Origin: Sarocladium kiliense
Taxonomy: Eukaryota > Ascomycota > Sordariomycetes > Hypocreales > Sarocladiaceae
Direction of reading: 5' to 3'
Length of the DNA: 64,000 nt
Assembly (NCBI GenBank): GCA_030734395.1
Contig: JAUZTG010000008.1
Location: forward strand, 62,001 to 126,000
Numbering within the stretch: the first letter of the stretch is position 1; the number at the start of each line of letters is the position of its first letter. The translations under genes and the position numbers were made by a program. This document shows positions 22,380-34,246 of this stretch, one piece after another. The notes beneath the pieces were generated by a model, which was not told where the DNA came from, did not search any database, and worked only from the letters and a program-made list of their open reading frames with translations.

Positions 22380-25300
22380 ATGTCTGATTCGGACTTCGAG
22401 ACCATCAAGCGGCTGCAGCAGGAGCGCAATGCTGCAGCTGCAGCGAAGAAGGGTTCGCTTGGCGATGCCACATCGCAGCGGGATAGCTCCACGAAGCAGA
22501 GTCTTCTCGAGAGCGCCGACAACGAACTGTACGACCGCGATGGTGGCGACAAATTTTCAGGCTATCACACATCTCTTCCCATGGGAGACGATGATGAAGA
22601 CATGGAAGATGGCGACAATACGCGGCGGCTGGTCGGTCAGTACACAGCGTCGAAGGAAATGATCAACGAGTTCGCGCGAGGAGATGGCGTGGAGGAGGAG
22701 GATTTCCTGGCCGGTCGAGGAGAAAAGAGTGGCCGCATCACGGATCGCGAGACCGATTACCAAAAACGCCGATTCAACCGCGTGCTCACCCCGACACGAG
22801 CTGATCCTTTTGCCGAGAATCGCCAGGCTGGCGCCGCCGAGAACGGTACCAGCTATCGCGACGTGATGGAGGAGCGTGAGATCGAAAGAGAAGAGGAGAG
22901 AGTGCGCCAGCTCATCGAGTCGCAGCGCAAGGAAAAGGCCAATGACGATGACGACGCTGTCCCGACGCTTCGAGAGGACTCTGGAGATAAGGAGAATGCT
23001 GAAGCTGGGTCTACTGAGGCGGTCGCGGCCGGACGCAAGCGGAAGAAGAGGTGGGACGTCGCGTCGACGCCTGCCGAAGATGAGGCAAAGCCAGGCGCCG
23101 AGGAAGCAACCAAGAAGCGGTCCAGGTGGGATCAAGCACCTTCTATCGGTGGCACCGAGGCTCCCAAGAAGCGATCGCGATGGGATCAAGCACCCTCAGC
23201 AACGCCTGCTGCGGCTTCAGGACTTGCTACGCCAATGCATCAGTCTCAGGGCGCCGCGCCCTCCATGCCCTTTGGCATGGATGCCGGACGCAATGCCCCT
23301 ATCAGCGATGAAGAACTCGACCTCCTCCTGCCTGGTGAGAGCGAGGGCTACAAGATCTTGGAGCCTCCTCCAGGATACGAACCTGTACGCGCACCGGCGC
23401 ACAAACTTATGCAGACACCTGCACCCCAGTCGGGCTTCATGATGCAGGACCCGGATCAGGTACGCCTGGGTGGCAAACCGATGCCTGCTGAGATTCCAGG
23501 TGTGGGCGACCTGCAATTCTTCAAGCCTGAGGATATGGCATACTTTGGCAAGCTCACTGATGGATCTGATGAAAATGTCTTGACAGTGGAAGAGCTCAAG
23601 GAGAGGAAGATCATGCGGCTTTTGCTCAAGATCAAGAACGGCACTCCTCCTATGAGGAAGACTGCTCTTCGTCAAATCACCGACAATGCCAGAAACTTTG
23701 GTGCCGGGCCGTTATTCGACCAGATCCTGCCACTGCTGATGGAGAAAACACTTGAGGATCAGGAGCGTCACTTGCTCGTCAAGGTTATCGATCGCATTCT
23801 CTACAAGCTCGATGACCTCGTTCGGCCATATGTCCACAAGATTTTGGTCGTCATCGAACCCCTACTTATTGACCAGGACTATTACGCCAGAGTTGAGGGT
23901 CGCGAGATTATCTCCAACCTCAGTAAAGCGGCTGGTCTAGCTACAATGATTAGCACCATGAGACCAGATATCGATCACGTCGATGAGTATGTGCGAAACA
24001 CCACAGCAAGAGCCTTTGCCGTCGTTGCCTCCGCTCTTGGTATCCCAGCCTTGCTCCCGTTCCTCAGGGCAGTCTGTCGGAGCAAGAAGTCGTGGCAAGC
24101 CCGACACACTGGTGTCAAGATTGTGCAGCAAATTCCCATCTTGATGGGCTGCGCAGTTCTACCTCACCTCAAAGGCCTGGTTGAGTGTATCGGACCCAAC
24201 CTCAACGATGAGCAGACGAAGGTCAGGACGGTCACTAGTTTGGCCATCGCAGCCCTGGCAGAAGCATCAAACCCATACGGTATCGAGAGCTTCGACGAGA
24301 TTCTTAACCCGCTGTGGACCGGAGCGCGCAAGCAACGCGGCAAAGGCCTCGCTGGTTTCCTTAAGGCCGTTGGCTTCATCATTCCCCTCATGGACGAGGA
24401 ATACGCCAACTACTATACCAGCCAGATCATGGAGATTCTGCTGCGAGAGTTCTCCTCGCCGGATGAGGAGATGAAGAAAGTCGTCCTCAAGGTGGTTTCT
24501 CAGTGTGCAGCCACCGATGGTGTCACGGCAGGATACCTGAAGGAGCATGTGCTCGACGAGTTCTTCAAGAGCTTCTGGGTCAGGAGGATGGCACTCGACA
24601 AGCGCAACTATAGGCAAGTTGTGGAAACGACAGTGGACATCGGCCAGAAGGTTGGCGTCAGTGAGATCGTTGAGCGCATTGTCAATAACCTTAAAGATGA
24701 GAGTGAGGCGTACCGCAAGATGACCGTTGAGACAATCGAGAAGATTGTCGCCAGCCTTGGTGCAGCAGACATCGGCGAGCGTCTGGAAGAGCGTCTCATC
24801 GACGGCATTCTTCACGCGTTCCAGGAGCAGAGTGTTGAGGACGTTGTTATGCTCAACGGCTTTGGCTCTGTTGTGAACGCACTGGGAAGCCGTTGCAAGC
24901 CTTACCTACCGCAGATTGTCAGTACGATCCTATGGAGGCTGAACAACAAGTCCGCAACAGTCCGACAGCAAGCTGCCGATCTCATCTCGCGAATTGCATT
25001 CGTGATGAAGCAGTGTGGCGAGGATGCGCTCATGGGCAAGCTCGGTGTTGTTCTCTACGAATACCTTGGTGAGGAGTACCCTGAGGTGCTTGGTTCCATC
25101 CTTGGTGCTCTGCGTTCCATTGTCACAGTCGTGGGTATCACACAGATGCAACCTCCTATTAAGGATCTCCTCCCCCGTCTCACTCCTATTCTCCGCAACC
25201 GACACGAGAAGGTACAGGAGAACACAATCGACCTGGTTGGTCGTATCGCGGATCGTGGACCTGAGAGCGTGAACGCACGAGAGTGGATGCGTATCTGCTT

Positions 25301-26027
25301 CGAACTCCTCGACATGCTCAAAGCACACAAGAAGGGCATTCGTCGGGCTGCCAACAATACTTTCGGTTTCATCGCCAAGGCGATCGGTCCTCAAGACGTT
25401 CTCGCCACGCTCCTTAACAACCTCCGCGTACAGGAACGTCAATCTCGTGTCAACACCGCCGTCGCTATCGGTATCGTTGCAGAGACTTGCGCGCCCTTCA
25501 CCGTCCTCCCTGCTCTAATGAACGAATACCGCGTACCAGAACTCAACGTCCAGAACGGTGTGCTCAAGTCTCTATCCTTCCTCTTCGAGTACATCGGTGA
25601 AATGGCTAAGGACTATGTCTACGCCGTTACACCCCTCCTCGAAGACGCACTCATCGACCGTGATCAAGTCCATCGTCAGACCGCCGCCTCCGTCGTTAAG
25701 CACATCGCTCTCGGCGTAGTCGGCCTCGGCTGCGAAGACGCAATGGTTCATCTCCTCAACCTCCTCTACCCGAACCTTTTCGAAACAAGCCCCCACGTCA
25801 TCGACCGTATCGTCGAGGCTATTGAAGCGGTACGGATGGCAGTTGGTCCCGGCCTGGTCATGAACTACGTGTGGGCGGGTTTATTCCACCCAGCGAGGAA
25901 GGTGAGGACGCCGTACTGGCGGCTGTATAACGACGCGTACGTGCAAGGGGCGGACGCGATGGTGCCTTATTACCCGAACTTGGATGAGGAGAAGATCGAC
26001 AGGCCGGAGTTGGCGATTATTCTGTAA
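22380..26027 (+). CDS. SF3B1: U2 snRNP subunit SF3B1 (Prp10/Hsh155)
   Basis: This is the large HEAT-repeat subunit of SF3b, which clamps the branch-point helix in the U2 snRNP. The protein has 1215 residues in one exon with no intron, close to but shorter than human SF3B1 (1304). The N-terminal 400 residues are disordered and carry three U2AF ligand motifs centred on W225 (KKRWD), W250 and W268 (both KRSRWDQAP), followed by the p14-binding region (ISDEELDLLLPGESEGYKIL, PPGYEPVR). From about residue 400 the HEAT superhelix is very close to the animal protein, including DEQTKVRT, where K614 aligns with the human residue often mutated in myelodysplasia (K700). The C-terminus ends NLDEEKIDRPELAIIL. 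Confidence 0.98.
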   Translation: MSDSDFETIKRLQQERNAAAAAKKGSLGDATSQRDSSTKQSLLESADNELYDRDGGDKFSGYHTSLPMGDDDEDMEDGDNTRRLVGQYTASKEMINEFARGDGVEEEDFLAGRGEKSGRITDRETDYQKRRFNRVLTPTRADPFAENRQAGAAENGTSYRDVMEEREIEREEERVRQLIESQRKEKANDDDDAVPTLREDSGDKENAEAGSTEAVAAGRKRKKRWDVASTPAEDEAKPGAEEATKKRSRWDQAPSIGGTEAPKKRSRWDQAPSATPAAASGLATPMHQSQGAAPSMPFGMDAGRNAPISDEELDLLLPGESEGYKILEPPPGYEPVRAPAHKLMQTPAPQSGFMMQDPDQVRLGGKPMPAEIPGVGDLQFFKPEDMAYFGKLTDGSDENVLTVEELKERKIMRLLLKIKNGTPPMRKTALRQITDNARNFGAGPLFDQILPLLMEKTLEDQERHLLVKVIDRILYKLDDLVRPYVHKILVVIEPLLIDQDYYARVEGREIISNLSKAAGLATMISTMRPDIDHVDEYVRNTTARAFAVVASALGIPALLPFLRAVCRSKKSWQARHTGVKIVQQIPILMGCAVLPHLKGLVECIGPNLNDEQTKVRTVTSLAIAALAEASNPYGIESFDEILNPLWTGARKQRGKGLAGFLKAVGFIIPLMDEEYANYYTSQIMEILLREFSSPDEEMKKVVLKVVSQCAATDGVTAGYLKEHVLDEFFKSFWVRRMALDKRNYRQVVETTVDIGQKVGVSEIVERIVNNLKDESEAYRKMTVETIEKIVASLGAADIGERLEERLIDGILHAFQEQSVEDVVMLNGFGSVVNALGSRCKPYLPQIVSTILWRLNNKSATVRQQAADLISRIAFVMKQCGEDALMGKLGVVLYEYLGEEYPEVLGSILGALRSIVTVVGITQMQPPIKDLLPRLTPILRNRHEKVQENTIDLVGRIADRGPESVNAREWMRICFELLDMLKAHKKGIRRAANNTFGFIAKAIGPQDVLATLLNNLRVQERQSRVNTAVAIGIVAETCAPFTVLPALMNEYRVPELNVQNGVLKSLSFLFEYIGEMAKDYVYAVTPLLEDALIDRDQVHRQTAASVVKHIALGVVGLGCEDAMVHLLNLLYPNLFETSPHVIDRIVEAIEAVRMAVGPGLVMNYVWAGLFHPARKVRTPYWRLYNDAYVQGADAMVPYYPNLDEEKIDRPELAIIL

Positions 26028-29000
26028 GCTGGGGGATGGAGATACATGTGGGTGAAGTGTAATGTTCTATCTGGTTTGGAAAGGGAGCAGGGCGGTGAGA
26101 CTGGGGAGTTGTTCCGGCACTTTGTATCAATGGATTGCATCTAGGGCAGGGAGTTGCTGAGAAAGATAAAAGGTATCATGTTCAAACTTGCTAATCTAAT
26201 GTGGTGAGGGATGTCTTTCGTGATGTTCACTGGGCATTACTACTAGTGATAGGTCGAGTCCGAATATGGGGATTCTTTGGACCAACCCTTGAGACAGATT
26301 AACTGACCCGAAGACATCTCGCAGACCCAGAAACAGTCTCTCCCAGCCAAAACATACATGCAGTATCAGTTTCTTCCTGAGGAGCATTACCTTGGGAAGT
26401 GATCGATTAAGCGGTATTCAGCTGAACTACACTACAGTTCAAGATAGTTGCCAATGCAGCAAGGAAGATCTAGGATAAGGCTTAGCGAGTTGACATGACG
26501 GATAGGAATACGTTCCGCCAGCCGCTGGCCATAATGTTACCTGGACGAGGCAGATCTACGGTGATGATGCTTCAACTACAGGGTAGGTGAAGCTGCTCAT
26601 CGCCAAGCATTGCGACAAACGGTTAACATCATCAAATCAAAGCATAAACCCACCTCAAAGCTCAGCCTAGATTAGCAAAAGGCCAAGCCCTTCCAAGTCA
26701 GGGCCTCTCGTCCGAATTCTCTACGCTCACCTCAAACCTCTCCCCAAGAAAAGCTTAGATTCGAATTTGCTCTTCGCCCCCTTGCCTACATCCTTCCACC
26801 CCACCCACAGCAGACAGGGCTCACGAGATCAGGGGACCACCACAAACACTACCCACCCACCTTTGTCAAGTCCCGGAGAACGCATACTCTTTTCGAGGGT
26901 GGTTTCCGATCTCGCGCACGTGCAAAAATCAATAGTTTGATCAGAAAGAGTCAAGAAAGCCTCAAGAACGGGGTAAGCAGCCCCTCTCTTTGCCCCGGAC
27001 GCTGCTGTTTGATCGCCAGGGACGGGGGGGCTATCTGTTTTCGTTGGGTATTTTCCGTATTGTGACAGCTCTCCGTCGAATTGGGAGCTCTCATGTTCCA
27101 TCTTAGCAGACGCTGTAGCCGTACTGAGATATAGTGAACTACTCATGTGCATGACTGCCCAAGGGATAGAAGCACCATGCAGCATAGACAGAGGTTCAGA
27201 GACACTGACTGGGTACTTTTGGGTAGCCAGCGCCACGCCACAAGAGAATTTTATGACGAAAGGGGGGTGCGAAGGTTCGCTGGTCATCCGTCCTCTGAGA
27301 GACACTCGGACACTCAAGGATGCTGCGCAGGGAAGAGAATTTAGAGACAGACGATGAACGCACAAGCGCGCACCAACAATGCTGGACCCACGAAGGACAT
27401 TTGACGTCTCCGTTGTTATCAACATATTATCTGGAGGCGGCGCCACCCCCGTCGCTTCTCACATCACGCCGGCGCCAAACAAACGAGTGCCGCAACTTAT
27501 CAGCTCCCACTAACAGTCGGAGCACCGACTCGCTAAGCCTGTTAGCACGTCGGCTGTCCAATACCCGTCGGCCTTAACAACCAGCGGGCCCTTGGGCAGA
27601 TTGAAGAAACGGGGCAACTTCCCAAACGGTGGAAAGCTTTCTTTCCTTTTGGGCAGCGCCGTCACGCCTACCCTGAGCCCTGACTGATTGCATGTATGCG
27701 CTTGCTCTGTATGTGTTCACCCCAGCATTCCTGACGGCTGGCATCAGAGCTGAGATGGGTTACCGTTAGGCACACGCTTGTGGGGGGAAACTGCGGGTTT
27801 GGCGCGAATGCCATGTCCAGGAGCAGCCAGGGAGAAAGGCCAGCAGCCCGTGGCTGTCACCAAACGGTTCGTAACGCTGCTGACGTGCGGGCGACCCTGG
27901 TCCGTAACACGGACGGGATCCTAAGACAGTGGATTTCGCGGCGTTGGCCATGTCATGGCTTCGGGCCAAGAGTGAACCCTGGCTCGCTCATGGGTCCAAG
28001 GCGCGCAAGTACCGCCATTTGATGACTTCTTCTCTGCTCGCTTGGGCACAGAGCTGAGCTGGGGAAATCCTCATTGTGGTACCTGAGTCCACAGACGCAC
28101 CTTGGAAATGGACTGACTCGAAAGCCTAATGACCTCGAGGTGGAGAGACCAGCGGAAAGCGGATGCACGCACGCGCGAAGCACGAGTAATTTGTGCTCGT
28201 GACAACATGGCGCCGGCTCAAACCTTGCGAAGAGACGTGGTGCTAGCACGTAGAAACAAAACACAATCGTTGCCGGTTCGCTCAAGCGTCGAAGTGGCTA
28301 AGCCCTGGCTGTCAGCGACCAGTCTCCAGTGCTAATGTGGAAGAGAAGGCTTGATGGCTTGAGCACTAAGGCAATTAGTACTAGCAGCCGGCGCGATGTC
28401 TCGGGGAAGGTCGGCCGCGCTCTCGAAAGAGGCAGCGCACACCGGTCGGAGATTCTCATTGTGCAGGCTGAGGGCTTGGGGCTGAGATGAGGTCCTAATG
28501 GAGGCACCAGGGCCGTTGTATGTGTGTGCGTGAATGTGCGAGGTGTGTCCACTTGGCCTATGCCTTGACAGAGCTTTATGCCTCTTCCCCAGGCCGTGGA
28601 TGGCGGCTCTTGGCACAATGTGAAGTGATTGCAACGGCCAATGATCCTGGATGGAGGGAATGGCGAGCCAAGCGATCCATATCCTTGGCTGAAAGCAGGT
28701 CGAGGATTGGCGTGAAGTTAAGGCTGTCGACCCCATTCAGCCATGTTCGGCCACCAATGCTGCTCGAAATTGATTCCGCGGGACAACGCAGCTTCGGGTC
28801 AGACTGGCCATAGTGTGTGTGGTCGCAGGTAGGGACTGGCGAACAAAAAGGCCTCACAAAGTGTGGCTGACGTCCCGAATTGATGAGCCGACCCGAGTGG
28901 AAGTTTTCGAGAAGAATCAGCCACTGGCCTTGAGCCTAAAGGCACCACAGTAGCGTATATTAGCAGATGAGTGGCAGTACCACAGGAAGTCGTGGTCTGG

Positions 29001-32000
29001 TCGTCTTAAATCATTCTGCCGAAACGAGAAATAAGAATGTTTGCTAGACGGAAAATCCCGAGATTTTGGTGATCGCTGATGGAGATCAGCGGGTTGGTTG
29101 CACTGGTTCTGTGTGATGCAAACTTGGCTTTGGGCCAAGCAACGGGACTATCCACGTTGAACATTGCCATTCTGAGGGATGATCGACGAAGTCTGGACGA
29201 CAAGAGACCAGCAACCATAGATCCAAACTTGGACCCTACAAAAATCCAGAAAGAACCCCTGGCAATCAGCATGGAAAGCCTTGTGTTTCGGGTTTCGAGT
29301 GTCAATGCGACCATGCCGCACGTAGACAACCCAGCCAGCGGCATCGTGGTCAATGCCACGGGAGACACACGTACCAGCTCTCCGCTACAAAAGTTCGGTG
29401 TCTAGCCGTCGCTACTTACTGTCGTACCGTACATGCACAAGCGCCGTGCTCTGGGCAAGGTTGAGTTTGTCTGGCACGGTGCTTGCTGGGCGGTGCTGTG
29501 CTGTGTCGCTAGACGCACCGCAGTCTAAGCTGGAACGGAATTCGCATCATCGGCCCGTAATCTGGCTGCTAGAGCTGCAAGGGCATCCTTGCGCGGCTCA
29601 TGTTCAGGACAAAAGCCTCAATGACGGCCGGGCGCAGGCCATGATATCACCTGCCAAGAAAAGAGAGAGGCTTGCCCTACGGACTGTCATATCGCAGCTG
29701 TCACCACAGGCGGCACATAGCTGCATCATTATTATCAGAGTCCACGGGGGAGATCCGATCAGGTGTGTAGGGAATGTGGCGCGGCGCTGGCTGTGGACGG
29801 CACCAGGACGTCATCGTGGGAAGCTGGGGGTGCAACAAGACGTAATAACATGGTCTCCCTGGAATGGCGAAGACTGTACCGATTGTCTGGGACGTATTCC
29901 CCTGGATGATACGTGGTCAGCCTGATTTCTTGTATCCAGAGTCCTTGGAGATGATCAACTTCTTGATGCAGCTGCACGAAACCTTGACCCAGAGCAGCGT
30001 CGTCGATCACGATGTTGAGCAGGACGGTGACGGACAGGCACGATATGGTATTCCCCGGCCCCAGAACATGGGGAATCGGATTTGCCATTAGAGCAGTCGG
30101 CGGCACGATTGACGTAACTGGGCTGAAAGAGAACACCGTATTCCGACGGGTGTGTGCCAGGCCCAGCCAGGCATGCCATGCCAGTCTTCGTCGACACTAG
30201 CAAGGGCAAAACAATGGGAGTGACGTTTGGTGGTGACCACGATGACGGAGGATTGCAGCCCAGGCGAGGAAGAGGGTGCTCTCGCTTGGCTGGGCACTCA
30301 CTGCTGGGGCGCTAAGCTACGCTATGCTACGCACGCTGCGCTCCCCATTTCCTGTAGCAGCCCCCCGTCTGTTACGTCAGGGCAACTGTGGCTGATTCTG
30401 GCGGGAGTTGATGTCAGACAGGGCAACAGGCAGTCCTGTGCCGGGCCAATTAGGGGCCAGGGCCAGCCAGAAAGGCTCACCGTATGTATCACGGACTGTT
30501 GCGATTTCGTAGTTTTCTTGACGGTGGATGCACACAGTTCACAGTTTCACACCCCCTTTCGCTGTACTGCTTCTGTTTCGGGCCACCGTCTCTCTGGCTG
30601 TTGCTGCTGGTGAGTCCTCAGGACATCCACCATCTCAGTCCCAGATGCAGCCGACTGGCATGCTTGAGGTGCCTGCCTCCCTTTCCTCACTCCCTCACTC
30701 CCTTCGTCCATCAATTGGCCCATCTCTCGAGAGAATCGAATTCATCCTTTGCCCATCGCAATGAATGCACGAAGCCCCTGTTCTGGTCCAAGAGTACTAT
30801 TCTACAGCCTTAGCCCGTTCAGTTATCCGTTCCGTCGCCTTACGTCAGGGTCTCACGGGGGGCCCCATGCTATTTCTCTCTTGGGGGCCACCTAGGAACG
30901 GCACACACGCCATCACTCGTCTTTGGCCGCCTTATTCCCCCTCCCCCTTCATCTCGACAGAGTCAAGTTCACCATCATTCCTAGCACCCCCACCCACACA
31001 GCGAGCGAGCACCAACTACTACGCTACCCTGGCCAGTGCCAAAAAGGCTTGTTACGGTCCATATTGTGGTGCTGGGGCCCCTCTTGGGTCGTTCCATCTA
31101 CCGCTGTCAGCCATCTCACGATCTTCGATGGTGGCGCAGAAGCCCTCTCAATGTGTTACAGTGGATGAACCAGCTATTCTATCTGTTCATCGCAGTCCCT
31201 GCATGAATTCTGCTTCCCTCCCGTCAATAGTTTGTGCTCCATACATGGGCACACCCGCACTTTGGCAACTTGGGCCACCAATGCTGTTCGATTTCGCCCA
31301 TTCTGCCATGGTAATGGTCCCCTCATCGTTGCGAAAGGATTGCCTGCTTTCCCCTCACCCTTCCAGGCACGCCACTGCTGAAGGAGGCGAACTGCCTTGG
31401 TACCAGGACAGCCTGCCTTTCATGATCGCCGCTATCTCGGCCGCCGCTGCATGCCATGACCCAAGCGTAGTTACTCACACTGTGGGCGCGAAGCCTGGAC
31501 TTTTCTCGACAAGCACAGTTGCCTGGACAGTCTCACTCCGTAATTGTGCTTGACCTCAAACAGAAAGCCCTGTCGCTCGCTCATGGCCCTCGTCTCGAGA
31601 AAACGACCCGTGCAAGACCAGAAAACGGTAGAAACGCCATCATTTGCTTGAGCTGGCTTCAGCGCCTTGACCACCACCAACAGGTCGCTTCTCGCTGTTT
31701 GATTCACGCCCCAGACCTTAGCCCTGCACGCCTCCGGCTCCGCCAGGCATCTACTCGCACGCCCTCCTGGCCTCACTGGGGCTCCCCACTGCATTCGCCC
31801 GTTGTCGACATCATCTTAGCCCACGACCACGGGACTTGACCTGGGGCGAGGGCTTTCGTCCGCCTCTTGTTGATTGTTTTCGCCTCCTCCTCTCGCAGGC
31901 TAGGGACCCCCAGTTTCAGCGTGAGGCCCTGGTTGGATGGACCTTTTGGGTTGGGGCCAAATGCTTGTTTGGGCCAGCCATCTCCGAATTGCATCTTTCG

Positions 32001-32943
32001 TTGCCCACTCGTCTTTCGCCCCCTTCATCAGTCATTTTTTTTGTCCACCCTGCTTGCTGCGAGGTCGGCTGTTGACAGCAGGAACTAACATCACTTCAGG
32101 CAGGTCGCTCATCGCGGTGCCGTCCGAAACACGACACTAATGAGGTGCTGTTGTGTTGTCATCTGCGAGTAAAAAGCATCAGAGCAGCTCCAGTATTGCA
32201 TCTTAGACTCTCACCCTCCGAACCCCCCCCCCTGGTCCGGGTCTTGCTCCTCCTTGGACCGCGCCTTTTTGTAGGTACTCCCCTCCCATCCATCCCTCGG
32301 ACCCTTGTCCTGACGGCTTTTGCAAAAGGGACATGGCGCTGCCGATCACTTAGACCAGAGTCGTCACACCTCCTCACCCTCCATGTAGCCTGTAGCCAAC
32401 TGGGACTCCGTTCAGTACGGGGGAACTCCACAAACCTCCCGCGCCGTTCTCTTGCGCTTTCACACTACGCACCATCAAGAGTCCCCTACAAGTGTCTCTC
32501 ACTACCGTTGCGGCACTCTCTGCCCACACACACACATCTCACGCCTAATCTGCCGCCCTGGGGGGCCATTGACGCATGTCAATCCACGCGGAGGGGGGCA
32601 CTTAAGACTTCGCTGATCCCATCCTCGCTGGCATCCCCAAACAACTTGCTGCCCATCTCTCCCACATACATGCTTTCTTCTCTTCCTTTTTCCTCCTCTA
32701 TTGTCTTTGATCGTCTGTGCTACCGACTTGGCTTTAACTCAACTTGTCAAGCATCTCGCACCTGATCAACAATCCATCTCGTCTTAAGATCTTCGTCTTG
32801 GGACCCGGATCAACAACCCTACTCTCCATACAGCATAACCTCATCCTCTTTTACTTGCACTCCAGCCTTGTTCCACATACTCGGTACAAATTCCAGGCGA
32901 GGGAAGCATACACACTGTATACCTTGACGGCATCAACGGTACA
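26028..32943. other. 6.9-kb gene-free span upstream of the C2H2 gene
   Basis: It lies between SF3B1 and the zinc-finger gene. Open frames up to 262 codons (for example near 30765-31553) have no recognisable domain and overlap others. From about 30640 the plus strand becomes C/T-rich, as expected of a long fungal promoter and leader. I see no transposon, rRNA or tRNA. Confidence 0.5.
32670..32765 (+). promoter_or_regulatory. Possible upstream ORF in the leader of the C2H2 gene
   Basis: An ATG at 32670 opens a 31-codon frame ending in TGA at 32765, 178 bases before the main ATG at 32944. There is no ATG between the two, so if the transcript starts further upstream this would be the last uORF. 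Upstream ORFs are known in fungal developmental regulators. It is only relevant if it is transcribed. Confidence 0.35.
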
Positions 32944-34246
32944 ATGACAATGACGCTCGACTCGGCACACCAGCAGAGGTTTGGTCCTCAGATGAGCTTC
33001 GACTACTCAGCTACCTCTCAACCACCAGCTTTCTCAAACCCGTGGTCATCATCATCACCCCCACAGCCTCCTGGTACTGGCAGCAGCGCCCTGATGATGG
33101 GCAGCCACCACCAGTCTGCCGCTCAACAGCAACCCCAGCACTCTCACCACTCTCAGACTTCGGCGCTCAGCGCCAACATGTTGGCGACCAAGGCGCAACC
33201 ACACTCAGTACGACCCGCGACGACAGCGGCCCCGTCATCAATGACCCCTTACGGGTCATTGCCTGTTGGACCGACTTCCACTGGTAAGCTGGGCCTCTTT
33301 GTTCGCATCCTAAGCACCGTTAAGCTGACACCTCGATTCATTGTAGACCTTATGAATCTCAACCGTATGCAGACCAGCTCTGCTGGCTACCCCGACACCA
33401 CCTACGCTTCCTCTGCTTCTCCAATTGGCGGCCAATTTGCGCCATCATCAGCCCCTGGCTACGATGCTCTGGGCTACGCTCCTGCGCCGGTACGCTCCGC
33501 TGCCTACAGTATGGACACCGACCCAGCGCGGAGATTCTCCCAATCGTAAGAACCCTTCCACCACGGCACTTGGCAAGTTGAGTGCATGTACTTACCATCC
33601 ATCAGTTCCATCCAAGATGAGAGGAAGGGATTCGCAGACGCTCTCGATGCCAGCCACGGTATGCTCGCTATGAGCCAGGAAACTCCTCGCAACATCTATG
33701 GTGCTGGCGCGCGCAGTGACCGCTCCTCTGTTGATTCCTATGGCTTTCCTTCGACACACTCAACAAGCTCTTCCATCTCATCGTCTACCTTCAGCTCCTA
33801 CTATGGCGGCGGAGACTCTGTCTCTGACTACTCGACCGCCGGTTCCGACTACGAATCTGTCAACTCAAGGACACTCCCCCGTCCACAAGGGCTGATGGGG
33901 GGCGCTGCCCAGATTCCACCCGCGCCACAAACGATGATGGGGCAATTCAGCTCCAAGGTGTCAAGCAGCACGCAGAAGAAACACAAGTGCAAAGTTTGCG
34001 ACAAGCGATTCACGAGGCCCAGTTCGCTCCAGACACACATGTACAGCCACACTGGCGAAAAGCGTACGTAACCTATGTTGATCTTGCAGTCTACGACATT
34101 TTACTAACAGGCATCCAGCATTTGCATGCGAGGTTGAGGGTTGCGGACGTCATTTCTCAGTTGTATCAAACTTGCGACGGCACCGCAAGGTGCACCGCGG
34201 CGACGCTGTGTCAGAAGTCGGGTCAGAAGATCACCATTCCGACTAA
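32944..34246 (+). CDS. flbC: C2H2 zinc-finger regulator, FlbC-like
   Basis: Exons are 32944-33283, 33347-33545, 33606-34063 and 34119-34246, giving 374 residues. The first 300 residues are disordered and rich in Ser, Gln, Pro and Tyr. Two C2H2 fingers lie at about 306-358: first HKCKVCDKRFTRPSSLQTH with MYSHTGEKP, then FACEVEGCGRHFSVVSNL with RRHRKVH. The last intron splits the GEKP linker and is needed to join the fingers. The tail is short (DAVSEVGSEDHHSD). The two C-terminal fingers and their spacing match Aspergillus FlbC, an activator of conidiation; the symbol is likely but not proven, and other two-finger regulators share this pair. It stands alone between two long gene-free spans. Confidence 0.85.

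Noticed and set aside
29353..29925. A 190-codon plus-strand frame in the 26-33 kb span
   Set aside because: Its sequence has no domain, frames on the other strand are equally open, and its start is not in a plausible promoter context.
30765..31553. A 262-codon plus-strand frame
   Set aside because: No domain, no hydrophobic or charged pattern of a real protein; it overlaps other frames in the C/T-rich promoter region of the C2H2 gene.
32145..32765. A 206-codon plus-strand frame just before the C2H2 gene
   Set aside because: It is low in complexity and in leader-like DNA. Only its last 31 codons after the ATG at 32670 are kept, as a possible uORF.
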